This document shows positions 16,543 to 25,689 of a stretch of 64,000 nucleotides of DNA, piece after piece (within the stretch, counting starts at the first letter, position 1; every line of letters starts with the position of its first letter). Origin of the DNA: Flavobacterium frigoris (GTDB lineage Bacteria > Bacteroidota > Bacteroidia > Flavobacteriales > Flavobacteriaceae); the NCBI RefSeq assembly GCF_900111075.1, contig NZ_FOFZ01000003.1, positions 124,001 to 188,000 of the forward strand, read 5' to 3'. A program made the translations under genes and the position numbers. The notes beneath the pieces were generated by a model, which ran no database searches, had not been told where the DNA came from, and saw only the letters and a list, made by a program, of their open reading frames with translations.

Positions 16543-19542
16543 TTAAAATTTTAAATTAGCACCAATAACAAGTGATCTTAGCGTTGGGTAGGCATCTAGT
16601 TCGATACCTTGACTACCATATGGGTCTCCATTACCATTTAATTCTGGAGAAAAACCAGAGAACTTTTGAGTGATAAATGGGTTTATTGCATTTACATACA
16701 CGCGACAATAACTCAAAAATCCATTGTCAGCTAATGGCAGTTTATATCCTAAACTAATATTATTTACTCTGAAGAAATCACCTGATTCTAAATAATACGT
16801 TGAGGCAACTGGAACTTGGTTAAAAGGCGCTGGATTTGAAGCTGTAGTGTTATTTACTGTCCAGAAATTAGTAGCAACAGATTCTTCTATGTTCTCTCCT
16901 GAAAAACGTTGTGCTTTTTTACCATTGTACACTTTTGCACCTGAAGTTCCATATCCATCAAGAGATAAATCAAAGTTTTTATAGTTTACACCTAAAGTAA
17001 TTCCGAAGGTCGAAGACGGCAAAATAGAACCCGCATACTTTTTGTCTTTATTAGCGTCCAATACATCTTGAGCTACTGTCGTACCCGCTGCAGTATAATA
17101 TAACATCTTACCGTTTGTAGGATCAACACCAGCGTACTCATACATGTAAAAACTACCTAATGGTTTTCCAATAGATGTATTATCAAGTAATTTTGTAAAC
17201 TGTCCGTTTGATAAATCTCCTCCATTTATTGGAGCAAGAGTGGCGTCTTTTAAGCCTTTTAACTTATTGGTGTTATTAGAGAAATTTCCTCCAACCCAAT
17301 AGCTTACATTATCAGTGATTTTATCATCCCAACGTAAACTAACTTCGTATCCTTTATTAGAGACTTGTCCCACATGTGCTGGAGAAGAATTACTAATCCC
17401 AGAGGTGATATATGGTCTAGTGTTTAAAATTACGTTTGTTGTTGTTTTATCATAAACATCAAAGGCTCCTTTTAATCTATTGTTTAACAATTCGAAATCA
17501 ATACCTGCCGAAGTTTCTTCTGTAATCTCCCATGATAAACTTGGATCAACTTGCGAGTTGATTGTAGTTCCTTGGTACAAAATTGAACCACCTAAATAAC
17601 TGCTTAGGCCTGAAGAATAGGCCTGATTATTAAGAGGTACATTTTGGTTTCCTAGTTTACCCCAACCTCCTCTTAATTTAAGCAAATCGATTCCTTTAAC
17701 ATCTGCCATGAAGTCTTCCTTAGTAACAACCCATCCAATTCCGAAGGCTGGAAAAGTTCCCCAACGATAATCTTTACCAAAATTAGATGAACCATCACGT
17801 CTTATTGTCCCAGTAAGCAAGTATCTGTCCATCAATTTATATTGAAAACGACCAAAATAAGACGCAAGCTTTGTTTTATTAAAAACTTCATCTCTATAAC
17901 TTGTAACATTCCCTACTTCATTTACACCACTTAACGACCAGTAATTTGAATTAGGGTTTACATTCTTTCTAGAGATTGTCAATTGTTCGCGTGCTCCTTT
18001 GATAGAAGTTTCGATACCCGCTGTTAATTCAACATCATGAATATCTCCAAAAACCTCATTGTAAGTAACGTAGTTTGTTAGATTCCAATTGAAATATTGA
18101 CTTCTTCCTTTTGTCAATAAATTGACATTGGCAGTAGAGTTGTATTGAGATTCAATTCGGCTAGGATCAGCAGCTAACCAAATATTTCTAGTGTCTTCAA
18201 AATTATAATTTTTCCAAGTGTAATATTCTCCATTAAATTGCGAAGTGAATTTTAATGATTCTACAATTTCATAATCTAACTTTAATCCACCTTGTAAGAT
18301 GACGCTCTTTTGCTCTTCATTAAAGAAATCTAATTGCGCAACTGGATTTCCAACATTATTAAAATTTGATCCTGTTGTCCCTGCAAAACCATCATTCCCT
18401 ACAAATGAAACTCCGTATTGTCCATTCGGAAAACGAACAGGGACTATTGGAGATTGCTTGTAAGCACTAGTAAAAGCATTTAGAGGCTTCGGGTTTGAAT
18501 TAGTAATTCCGAAACTAAAATTTTGATTTAAGGTCAGTTTATTAGAAATTTTATATTCATTATTATTTCTAAAAGTAGTTCGATTATAATCTAATCCATT
18601 CAAAACCGCTTTTTCCTCATAGTTCCCTAAACTGAAGAAATATTTTATGTTTTCTGTAGAACCAGAAACAGAAATATTATTTTGAGTATATGAGCCAATT
18701 CTAGTGATCTCGTCAAACCAGTCAGTGTTTACCGGTTGATCTTGAGAAAAAGTTGTAGTTTGCAAAGCTGAATTAGAGTAATAGGAATATTTATTACTTC
18801 CCGACATTTTTACTCTCTTTAAAGGATCTCTAAATCCAGCAAAGCTTTCCAGTTCAACTGTGACACCGTCCCCTTTACCTTTTTTAGTTGTAATGATGAT
18901 TACACCATTTGCAGCTCTAGTCCCATAAATAGCTAATGCTGATGCATCTTTCAAAATTTCATAAGAAGTAATATCATTTGTATTAATATTATTGATGTTT
19001 TCTGTAGGCATTCCATCAACAATATATAAAGGAGTACGTCCTCCTAATGCAGTTCCTAAACCTCTAATAATAACTGAAGGCGTACTTCCTGGTAAATCAG
19101 ATGAAACAACTTGAACACCAGCCGCTTTACCTTGAATCGCTTGAGAAGCATTCAACACTTTAGTTTTAGAAATCTCTTCTGCCTTTAAAGAAGTGATTGC
19201 CGCTGTATTATCAATGGTCTTTCTAGTACCATAACCAATGATAACAACTTCCTTTAATGCAGTATCTTCCGATTCTAGCATCATTATACTCATGGGTCCA
19301 GCAGTCGCCTTAATAGAAACCGCCTCAAAACCCAACATGGTAACTTTTAATAAATCACCTGCTTTCGCATTGATATTAAAATTTCCGTCAAAATCAGTAT
19401 CAGCATTTGAAGTGGGAGAAACCAAAATTGCACCTGGTATCCCAATTCCGTTTTTATCCAATACTTTACCCTTAATTACTTGCCCCGACATATAAGCTGG
19501 AAGTAGAAGGAGTGCTAAAAAGCTAAAAATAAAATTTCTCAT
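16543..19542 (-). CDS. SusC/RagA TonB-dependent receptor of the glucan locus
   Basis: A complete 999-residue SusC protein. The signal peptide ends near YMSGQ; a carboxypeptidase-like domain (GKVLDKNGIGIPGA, NADTDFDGNF) is followed by the linker EVVIIGYGTRK (about 98-108), a plug domain with VIIRGLGTALGGRTPLYIVD and DASALAIYGTRAANGV, and a 22-strand-type barrel ending in SLVIGANLKF. The C-terminal aromatic residue is typical of outer-membrane barrels. It starts 241 bp after the stop of the upstream regulator gene and begins the operon susC-susD-LamG-GH144-esterase-GH3. Confidence 0.96.
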   Translation of the reverse strand: MRNFIFSFLALLLLPAYMSGQVIKGKVLDKNGIGIPGAILVSPTSNADTDFDGNFNINAKAGDLLKVTMLGFEAVSIKATAGPMSIMMLESEDTALKEVVIIGYGTRKTIDNTAAITSLKAEEISKTKVLNASQAIQGKAAGVQVVSSDLPGSTPSVIIRGLGTALGGRTPLYIVDGMPTENINNINTNDITSYEILKDASALAIYGTRAANGVIIITTKKGKGDGVTVELESFAGFRDPLKRVKMSGSNKYSYYSNSALQTTTFSQDQPVNTDWFDEITRIGSYTQNNISVSGSTENIKYFFSLGNYEEKAVLNGLDYNRTTFRNNNEYKISNKLTLNQNFSFGITNSNPKPLNAFTSAYKQSPIVPVRFPNGQYGVSFVGNDGFAGTTGSNFNNVGNPVAQLDFFNEEQKSVILQGGLKLDYEIVESLKFTSQFNGEYYTWKNYNFEDTRNIWLAADPSRIESQYNSTANVNLLTKGRSQYFNWNLTNYVTYNEVFGDIHDVELTAGIETSIKGAREQLTISRKNVNPNSNYWSLSGVNEVGNVTSYRDEVFNKTKLASYFGRFQYKLMDRYLLTGTIRRDGSSNFGKDYRWGTFPAFGIGWVVTKEDFMADVKGIDLLKLRGGWGKLGNQNVPLNNQAYSSGLSSYLGGSILYQGTTINSQVDPSLSWEITEETSAGIDFELLNNRLKGAFDVYDKTTTNVILNTRPYITSGISNSSPAHVGQVSNKGYEVSLRWDDKITDNVSYWVGGNFSNNTNKLKGLKDATLAPINGGDLSNGQFTKLLDNTSIGKPLGSFYMYEYAGVDPTNGKMLYYTAAGTTVAQDVLDANKDKKYAGSILPSSTFGITLGVNYKNFDLSLDGYGTSGAKVYNGKKAQRFSGENIEESVATNFWTVNNTTASNPAPFNQVPVASTYYLESGDFFRVNNISLGYKLPLADNGFLSYCRVYVNAINPFITQKFSGFSPELNGNGDPYGSQGIELDAYPTLRSLVIGANLKF

Positions 19543-19610
19543 CTATTAATAATTTGTTAATGTTAGTAGAGCTAAGTTAGATAACTACAACGTTATAGCA
19601 ATCCTGTTTG

Positions 19611-19725
19611 AATTACTACATAACTACATCAAGCTAATAAAAAAATACTGTAATTCAATGATTTTAGGGGGTTTCGAGCGTGCTGAGTGATTACTTTACA
19701 TCTCAATGATGTAGTAATGATGTGT
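19611..19725. promoter_or_regulatory. Inverted TGATGTAGT motif pair upstream of susC
   Basis: TGATGTAGTAATGATGTG occurs at 19708-19725 on the plus strand; a close match, TGATGTAGTTATGTAGTA, occurs on the minus strand at 19614-19631. The first nine bases are identical. The pair flanks about 75 bp just upstream of susC and downstream of the membrane regulator gene. Operator function for that LuxR-type regulator is inferred. Confidence 0.4.
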
Positions 19726-19783
19726 TATAATTCTGTTACGAAATACCTTAAAAAAAATATAAAATGTAAAAAATAATTGGTTT

Positions 19784-22531
19784 TTATATTGATAATAAAA
19801 ACTTAGAAAGGTTGTCATCTTGCACGAGCTGTAATTTCTTTCGCAATCGATAACGATGTAATTCAACTCCTCTAAAAGAAATATTCATCATTGGAGCGAT
19901 TTCTTTCGAAGAAAGATTCATCTTTAAATAAATACATAACTTAATATCCTTCTGAGTAAGGTTTGGAAATCTTTTAGATAACGCAATTACAAATTCATTG
20001 TGAATCTGATTCAAATTCGTTTCAAATGTTTCCCATTCGTGTTTATTGACCGCATTTATTTTAATAGTCTTACTAATCTCACTCTTCAGTTTGTTTAAAT
20101 CTGTTGCTGAATCTAAGATACCTTGGATACTTTCAATCATTTCACTTTGCTTCGCAATTGAAAGTGATTTCCCAGTTACCTCTGATGATTTTGTTTGCAG
20201 TTCTAATTCTAAAATGTGCTTTTCATATTCTTGACTATTCAATTCATTCTCCGCTTTCAATTCCATTTCCAGAATTTCCTTTTGGTGTTTCAATTCCTCT
20301 TCCTGTAATTTTAGCTTTTGAATGTAACGCATTTTATTCCATCTATAATACACTAATAAAATGGTTCCTATTACGACCATATATAGTACAATCATCCAAA
20401 AAGAGATATACCATGGATTCGCAATATAAAAGTCAAAACTTGAGACTTCGTTATAATTCATTCCATCATGACTGTATATCGTCAACACGTAATTTCCACT
20501 CTCTAAATTATTCAAAACGACTACTCCTCCATTCACTAGAGAATAGTCCTCGGACTTATTTATCTTATAAAATAGGCTTGGTTTACTTGACCCATAAATT
20601 CCTGAAGTTACATGTATCTTTAATTCTGAATTATATTTGATGGTGCTATTATTACCAACTAATTCATCATTATTATATGCTTCAATTTTAATTTTGGGAT
20701 TTATAACCAAATCATTCTTCAATTGAAGTGAAATAAAACCATCATCTAAATTCAGCAAATAGCTATTACCATTTTTAAATACTTTTAGATAATCATTGAT
20801 GATTTTACCTTTATAGTATTTTTCTTGAATTAAATTTCGAACAAAATTATTCCCTTTAACATCGACCTGATATAATAATCCCTCCTTTAGTATTATAAAA
20901 TGATCTTCGTCTATTTTTACAATATCAGAAGTATTTGCAAAATTTGAATTAAATAATTCGTTTTCCACTAGCTGATTTGAAATTGAATTATAAGTATACC
21001 ACGTTTTGTGAATCAAGAAAAGAATTTCATTTCTAAATTCAAATATTTTCACTCCAAAGTCATTCGCCTTCTTTTTACTTTTTTGTGTAATATTCTCCAC
21101 CTCCATGGTTTCATAAAAATCATTGTAAGTTATTCTATACAGCCCTCTATAGTTATCAGCAGCCCATATTTCGTTTTTTTTATTTTGAGCAGCATATTTT
21201 ATAGGCTTTAGAATCCCTTTAACATCAATTTTCTGAAAGAGGTCCTCTAAGTTATTATATATTGAAATACCACTGTAACTTGTCTGTAGATAAGAGTCGT
21301 TAACGTTACTTTTAACTAAACTCCAACCTCCATTTATATTATTTAATTTCGAAAAAATACTGTTTTCATAAACAAAAGTTCCTTCGTTATGGCCGATGAT
21401 GAACTTATTATTTATCTTCTTGATATTCCAAGCTTGACCTTCTGAATTTGGAATTAGTGAAAAACCTTTATTTTCATATTTAAAAACACCATGATTAGAA
21501 GCCATCAAGTAACCATCGTTACTTTTAACAACCGAATAAACCGAACCCAAAGTGCCAGTATTATCATAAAAAATAGCAGTTGGTGAATTAATCTCTATAT
21601 GTGCAATTCCATTATCTAAGCCTAACCATAAGTCATTCTCTTTGTCTAAGCCAATACTTAAAATAGAATTATTCATTAGTACATTTTTACGGTCAATATT
21701 TATATAGGTATTACTTTCAAGATTGAAAATATAAACACCTTTGCTACTTGTTCCTACAGCTAATTTGCTGCCTTTTAGAAAACGAGCCCCGTTTATATTT
21801 GCGGTTTTTAAAGTCTCATTAAGCGAATTTTTCCAGGGAGTTAAAACTCCGTTTTCTTCGACGTAAATTCCATTCTTTTTAGTAAAAAAATAGATTTTGT
21901 TTTGGAACTTCTCAATTCCGTGGATAATATTATTTTCTAAAACACCCCACCCTTGCACTTTTTCGATACGAGAATTTACCATTCTATACACGCCAATGCT
22001 AACGGAAGCAATTAACAACTGGTTGTCGATTACATAGCAATAAGAAATTAGAAATGGTATCTTAATCTTTGTAATGCTCTCTCCATCATACTTGTAAATA
22101 GAATTAAATGATTGAAAATAAATAGCTTTATTAAATTGAAAAATCTTCCAAATTTCTTCATTCTCCTTATCGTCAAAAACAGATTTTCCCTCCGATAATG
22201 ACACATAATTCATCTTTCCGTTTTTGCGCATCCAATATCCAAATTCTTTATAGGAACCTGAATAAATCTTGTCATCTATAGCATAAATTGACCGTATAAT
22301 GGTTTTATTTGGCAACATGTTTTTCTCCCATTTTACTCCGTCATAACGCAGTAAATAGTGATGATTTGCAAAATACATCGCATCATCATTACCTTGGGTA
22401 ACATTCCACGATTGATTATCACCTTGATAATTTGATTTATTATAATTCTCTACAAAAGGAAGTAATTCCTGTGCATAAAATGGAGTAATTATTAGAAAGA
22501 ATAAAAATATTTTTAAAGTAATAGCTTTCAA
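19784..22531 (-). CDS. Transmembrane Y_Y_Y-type regulator with LuxR-type HTH (glucan locus)
   Basis: A 915-residue paralogue of the regulator at 1616. A signal peptide (ending FYAQ) precedes a periplasmic propeller region (LWLGLDNGIAHIEI), a diverged Y_Y_Y-like domain leading to ANPWYISFWM, one membrane helix (about 705-728), a long charged coiled coil (about 735-800) and a C-terminal HTH from about residue 853 (LTQKDIKLCIYLKMN, SSKEIAPMMNIS, HRYRLRKKLQL). No kinase or receiver domain is present. It is transcribed in the same direction as the downstream susC operon, 241 bp away, and is its probable activator on sensing a glucan fragment in the periplasm. Confidence 0.88.
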   Translation of the reverse strand: MKAITLKIFLFFLIITPFYAQELLPFVENYNKSNYQGDNQSWNVTQGNDDAMYFANHHYLLRYDGVKWEKNMLPNKTIIRSIYAIDDKIYSGSYKEFGYWMRKNGKMNYVSLSEGKSVFDDKENEEIWKIFQFNKAIYFQSFNSIYKYDGESITKIKIPFLISYCYVIDNQLLIASVSIGVYRMVNSRIEKVQGWGVLENNIIHGIEKFQNKIYFFTKKNGIYVEENGVLTPWKNSLNETLKTANINGARFLKGSKLAVGTSSKGVYIFNLESNTYINIDRKNVLMNNSILSIGLDKENDLWLGLDNGIAHIEINSPTAIFYDNTGTLGSVYSVVKSNDGYLMASNHGVFKYENKGFSLIPNSEGQAWNIKKINNKFIIGHNEGTFVYENSIFSKLNNINGGWSLVKSNVNDSYLQTSYSGISIYNNLEDLFQKIDVKGILKPIKYAAQNKKNEIWAADNYRGLYRITYNDFYETMEVENITQKSKKKANDFGVKIFEFRNEILFLIHKTWYTYNSISNQLVENELFNSNFANTSDIVKIDEDHFIILKEGLLYQVDVKGNNFVRNLIQEKYYKGKIINDYLKVFKNGNSYLLNLDDGFISLQLKNDLVINPKIKIEAYNNDELVGNNSTIKYNSELKIHVTSGIYGSSKPSLFYKINKSEDYSLVNGGVVVLNNLESGNYVLTIYSHDGMNYNEVSSFDFYIANPWYISFWMIVLYMVVIGTILLVYYRWNKMRYIQKLKLQEEELKHQKEILEMELKAENELNSQEYEKHILELELQTKSSEVTGKSLSIAKQSEMIESIQGILDSATDLNKLKSEISKTIKINAVNKHEWETFETNLNQIHNEFVIALSKRFPNLTQKDIKLCIYLKMNLSSKEIAPMMNISFRGVELHRYRLRKKLQLVQDDNLSKFLLSI

Positions 22532-23114
22532 ATCTAGATGGTTTTTACTCCAAATATACTCACATTTATTAGATTTAAGATGTAAAAAAAAACTCTTAAC
22601 TGAGAATACTTCTGGAAAAAAGGGACAAATTGACCACGACTTTCCAGTTTCTATTGATCAGTGCAAACTATTGATTAACTCAACTACAAACAACCATTAA
22701 CGTATCTAAAAATCAATAAATTAAAACAAATAATACTTATTAAACATATTAGAAATCAATGATCAATTTAAATTGGAATTAGATGGTCAACGGGACTGGA
22801 ATTTACAATTTGTATGTGGATAGGCAATTTGCTGAGAATAAATTTCTTGGACATGTTTTTGGGTTTCCAATCGCTCCTTTTACAAAACAAGAATTTGAAA
22901 ATTACGCAAATAAATCAATCCAAATGAAAAAAAATTTTTTTTATAGAAGCAAATGTCATATCTAAGTTTACAGATATTGAAATTTAATTTTAATTTTAAT
23001 TTTAAAAAAACTTTTTTGACGCAACCTTTTACAAAATTCAGCATCTTTATAAAAGAGGGATGGCTATTTTTTATAATTAAATCCTTAATTTATAATATAC
23101 TTAATTATTGAAAA
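22532..23114. other. Intergenic region with a possible gene scrap
   Basis: Mostly AT-rich non-coding sequence carrying the start region of the leftward regulator and the promoter of the lipoprotein at 23115. Between 22783 and about 22986 a plus-strand stretch reads YNLYVDRQFAENKFLGHVFG and FTKQEFENYANKSIQMKKN, then breaks at an A8/T8 tract and continues in another frame as FIEANVISKFTDIEI and a stop. It may be a remnant of an unknown gene; the family is not recognised. Confidence 0.35.
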
Positions 23115-23528
23115 ATGAAAAAAATTATTTTACTATTCGTACTAGCTACAACTTTTTTAAGCTGCAGTATTGATAATGATTATGAAGATAACTATCAGTA
23201 CGAAATACTTCCTATTGAAAGCTATGTGCTTCCTGCAAGCTTTAAATTAGGAGAAACTTATACAATCAAATTGAAGTATCAAAAACCTACAGAATGCTAT
23301 CTTTATCAAGGTATTTACTATAGTAAAGATTCTAACATTAGAACTATAGCCATACAAGCCGCTGCAAAAAGTGACCAAGTTTGCATTGATGTGGTTCCTG
23401 CAGAGTCTGAAGTTTCATTTGATTTTTACCCAACAAATTCCGGTTCTTATGTTTTTAAGTTTTACAAAGGAAAAGATGCGGATGGTAAAGACCTATTTGA
23501 AAACGTAGAAATTCAAGTTGTTGACTAA
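23115..23528 (+). CDS. Small lipoprotein of unknown function
   Basis: A 137-residue protein with a clear type II signal peptide (MKKIILLFVLATTFLSC, lipid-anchored at Cys17) followed by an acidic, Tyr-rich domain predicted to be all-beta (TYTIKLKYQKPTECYLYQG, SYVFKFYKGKDADGK). Two cysteines in the mature domain (within TECYLY and QVCIDV) could form a disulfide. I do not recognise a named family. It directly precedes an ECF sigma gene (14 bp gap) and may be co-transcribed; a part in the envelope response controlled by that sigma factor is only a guess from position. Confidence 0.75.
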   Translation: MKKIILLFVLATTFLSCSIDNDYEDNYQYEILPIESYVLPASFKLGETYTIKLKYQKPTECYLYQGIYYSKDSNIRTIAIQAAAKSDQVCIDVVPAESEVSFDFYPTNSGSYVFKFYKGKDADGKDLFENVEIQVVD

Positions 23529-23542
23529 AATAGTGTAATTCT

Positions 23543-24085
23543 GTGGTATTAGAACAATTAATTAATGAATGTAAAAAGAACTGCCCTAAGGCTCAAGAAC
23601 AGTTATACCTATTATTCGTTAAAAAATTTTTTGGGGTATGTTTAAAATATTCATCTAGTTATGCAGACGCACAAGATAATCTCCAAGACGGATTCTTAAT
23701 TATATTTGGAAAAATGAGGCAGTTTAGCGATAAAGGTTCTTTCGAGGGATGGGCTAAAAGAATACTTATCAATAATATTCTCCAAAAATATAAAGGAGTT
23801 CGATTCATGGAGGTTTTAGATGATAAAATCGCTGATGTCGAAGTTGACATTGACGATGAGAATATTTCTCTCGAATTTCTGATGCAAATCATTCATGAAC
23901 TACCAGATCAATATAGAATTGTTTTTAGCTTATATGTACTTGATGGATATTCTCATAAAGAGATTAGCGAAATACTGAATATTTCGACTGGAACTACAAA
24001 ATCAAATCTTTTTAGAGCGCGCTTAATCTTAAAAGAAAAAATAGAAAAAATAACCGAAATTAAATACGAATCATCGGTAAAATGA
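23543..24085 (+). CDS. ECF-type RNA polymerase sigma factor
   Basis: A 180-residue extracytoplasmic-function sigma factor. Region 2 spans about 10-80 (YADAQDNLQDGFLIIFGKMR) and region 4 about 118-170 (LPDQYRIVFSLYVLDGYSHK, EISEILNISTGTTKSNLFRA). The first in-frame start available after the lipoprotein stop is GTG at 23543, which gives the full region 2. The gene overlaps the following membrane protein gene by 4 bases (ATGA), the usual arrangement of a sigma factor and its regulator. It therefore probably directs an envelope-related regulon controlled by that partner. Confidence 0.9.
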   Translation: MVLEQLINECKKNCPKAQEQLYLLFVKKFFGVCLKYSSSYADAQDNLQDGFLIIFGKMRQFSDKGSFEGWAKRILINNILQKYKGVRFMEVLDDKIADVEVDIDDENISLEFLMQIIHELPDQYRIVFSLYVLDGYSHKEISEILNISTGTTKSNLFRARLILKEKIEKITEIKYESSVK

Positions 24086-25533
24086 AAAACAAAAAAAACA
24101 TAGACCGATTGTTTCAAGAAAGATTCAAAGATTTTGAAACAGAACCTAATGATCAAACTTGGTTGAACATTCAAACTGCTTTACAAGAGGAAAAAAAAGA
24201 AAGACGAATAGTACCAATATGGTTTAAATATGCCGGTATTGCTGTGGTATTATTTCCTGCTTTATTTGCTTTGAACACTAACTTAAAAAAGACTAATTTA
24301 CCTATAAACATTATCGTTTTAGAACAAGAAACGACAACTATACCTAATTCTAATGTTGATTCTAACACTACTAAGAACACAGAAGGCATAAACAAAAACT
24401 ATCAAAGAAAAACAAACCAAATAGTTATTACTAATGATAAAATATCTAAATCAAACCGGACAAATACAGACCAACTATCTACAAAAACGAAGTCAAAAAA
24501 CAATAGTACTGAAGCGAAATATCAAAATAGTACTGCGGTTTATCAAAAAGAATATAGTAGACCGCTAAAAGAGAATAAGTTAGTAAGGGATAAACTCAAT
24601 ACTGATGAGGCTCTTGTTGAGAGAAACAATACGAAAAATCTAATAATAGAGGAATCCGTTTTAAATAAAAATAATACTACAATACTTCTAAAAGATAAAC
24701 AAGGTTCAAAAGTTGTTCAAACTAATGCAGAAAAATTAGAATCTCCTATTTCTACTGTTCCTAATGAACTCGAAGAACTTTTAAAGGAGAAAGAAGATAA
24801 AAAAGAGCTGAAAGTTGCTACTATCCATAAAAAAAAATGGAAATTAGTTCCTAATGTTGCTGCAATGTATCTCAATACCAATTCATCTGGCTCTGCCATC
24901 GACCCGCAATTATCCCAAAACAATAAAACAGCTGGTAGCGGCTTTAGCTATGGTGTTGGAATAAATTATGCTTTGAGTAATAAATTCGCCTTACGATCAG
25001 GAATTAATTCGTTTTCGGTAGGTTATAATACTAATGACGTGTCGTACGCAGCAGGCTTAAATAGTAATAGCTTGGCCAATCTTAAATATACCGCGAATAA
25101 CGCTATAGAAATTCAAAATCAAGACAATTTAAACTCCTTAATTTCTTTTGAAAAAAATTTACAAAAAACAAGCAGCGGCTCCATTAATCAAAAAATGGGT
25201 TATTATGAAGTTCCGCTTGAAATTTCTTATGCTATTTTAGATAAAAAAATTGGTATCAATATCATTGGCGGAGTTAGTACTTTATTCTTAAAAGAAAACG
25301 AAATAGCATTAGTTTCTCCTGAAGCTAATTTCAAATTGGGAGAAGCGACCAATTTAAATTCAATACATTTCAGTACTAACTTTGGGATGGGATTTAAATA
25401 CCAGTTTGCTAAATCATTTCAGTTAAATTTTGAACCTATCCTGAAATACCAACTCAATACATATTCTAACAAAACAGGAAATTTCAAACCTATTATTATT
25501 GGATTATATTCGGGAATTATTTACCATTTTTAA
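24082..25533 (+). CDS. Sigma-factor partner: membrane protein with C-terminal beta-barrel-like domain
   Basis: A 483-residue protein translationally coupled to the ECF sigma gene. The N-terminal 45 residues are charged and soluble (LFQERFKDFETEPNDQTW), resembling the cytoplasmic part of Bacteroidetes anti-sigma-like proteins. One membrane helix follows (about 47-66, FKYAGIAVVLFPALFAL), then about 180 residues of Asn/Thr/Lys-rich low-complexity linker. The C-terminal 210 residues look like an outer-membrane beta-barrel (YGVGINYALSNKFALRSGIN, ending PIIIGLYSGIIYHF). Domain order suggests a link from the inner membrane across the periplasm. The anti-sigma role is inferred from position and topology. 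Confidence 0.7.
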   Translation: MKNKKNIDRLFQERFKDFETEPNDQTWLNIQTALQEEKKERRIVPIWFKYAGIAVVLFPALFALNTNLKKTNLPINIIVLEQETTTIPNSNVDSNTTKNTEGINKNYQRKTNQIVITNDKISKSNRTNTDQLSTKTKSKNNSTEAKYQNSTAVYQKEYSRPLKENKLVRDKLNTDEALVERNNTKNLIIEESVLNKNNTTILLKDKQGSKVVQTNAEKLESPISTVPNELEELLKEKEDKKELKVATIHKKKWKLVPNVAAMYLNTNSSGSAIDPQLSQNNKTAGSGFSYGVGINYALSNKFALRSGINSFSVGYNTNDVSYAAGLNSNSLANLKYTANNAIEIQNQDNLNSLISFEKNLQKTSSGSINQKMGYYEVPLEISYAILDKKIGINIIGGVSTLFLKENEIALVSPEANFKLGEATNLNSIHFSTNFGMGFKYQFAKSFQLNFEPILKYQLNTYSNKTGNFKPIIIGLYSGIIYHF

Positions 25534-25689
25534 TAATTACTATAGTACCTACACCTCCTATATCCAAGATATCACAATTTTGCAACAGACTTGTCATAGT
25601 TGGTTAAAATGCAGTTCTAGTTGATAAAACAGTATTAATATACTTCCATCATTTTATCCTTGTTTGTTTTTTTTTTAATATTATACTAT

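Noticed and set aside
20104..20640. A 178-residue plus-strand frame
   Set aside because: It lies wholly inside the opposite-strand regulator gene and has no coding character of its own.
22783..22965. A 60-residue plus-strand protein
   Set aside because: It breaks at a homopolymer and has no recognised family; described only as a possible scrap within the intergenic region.
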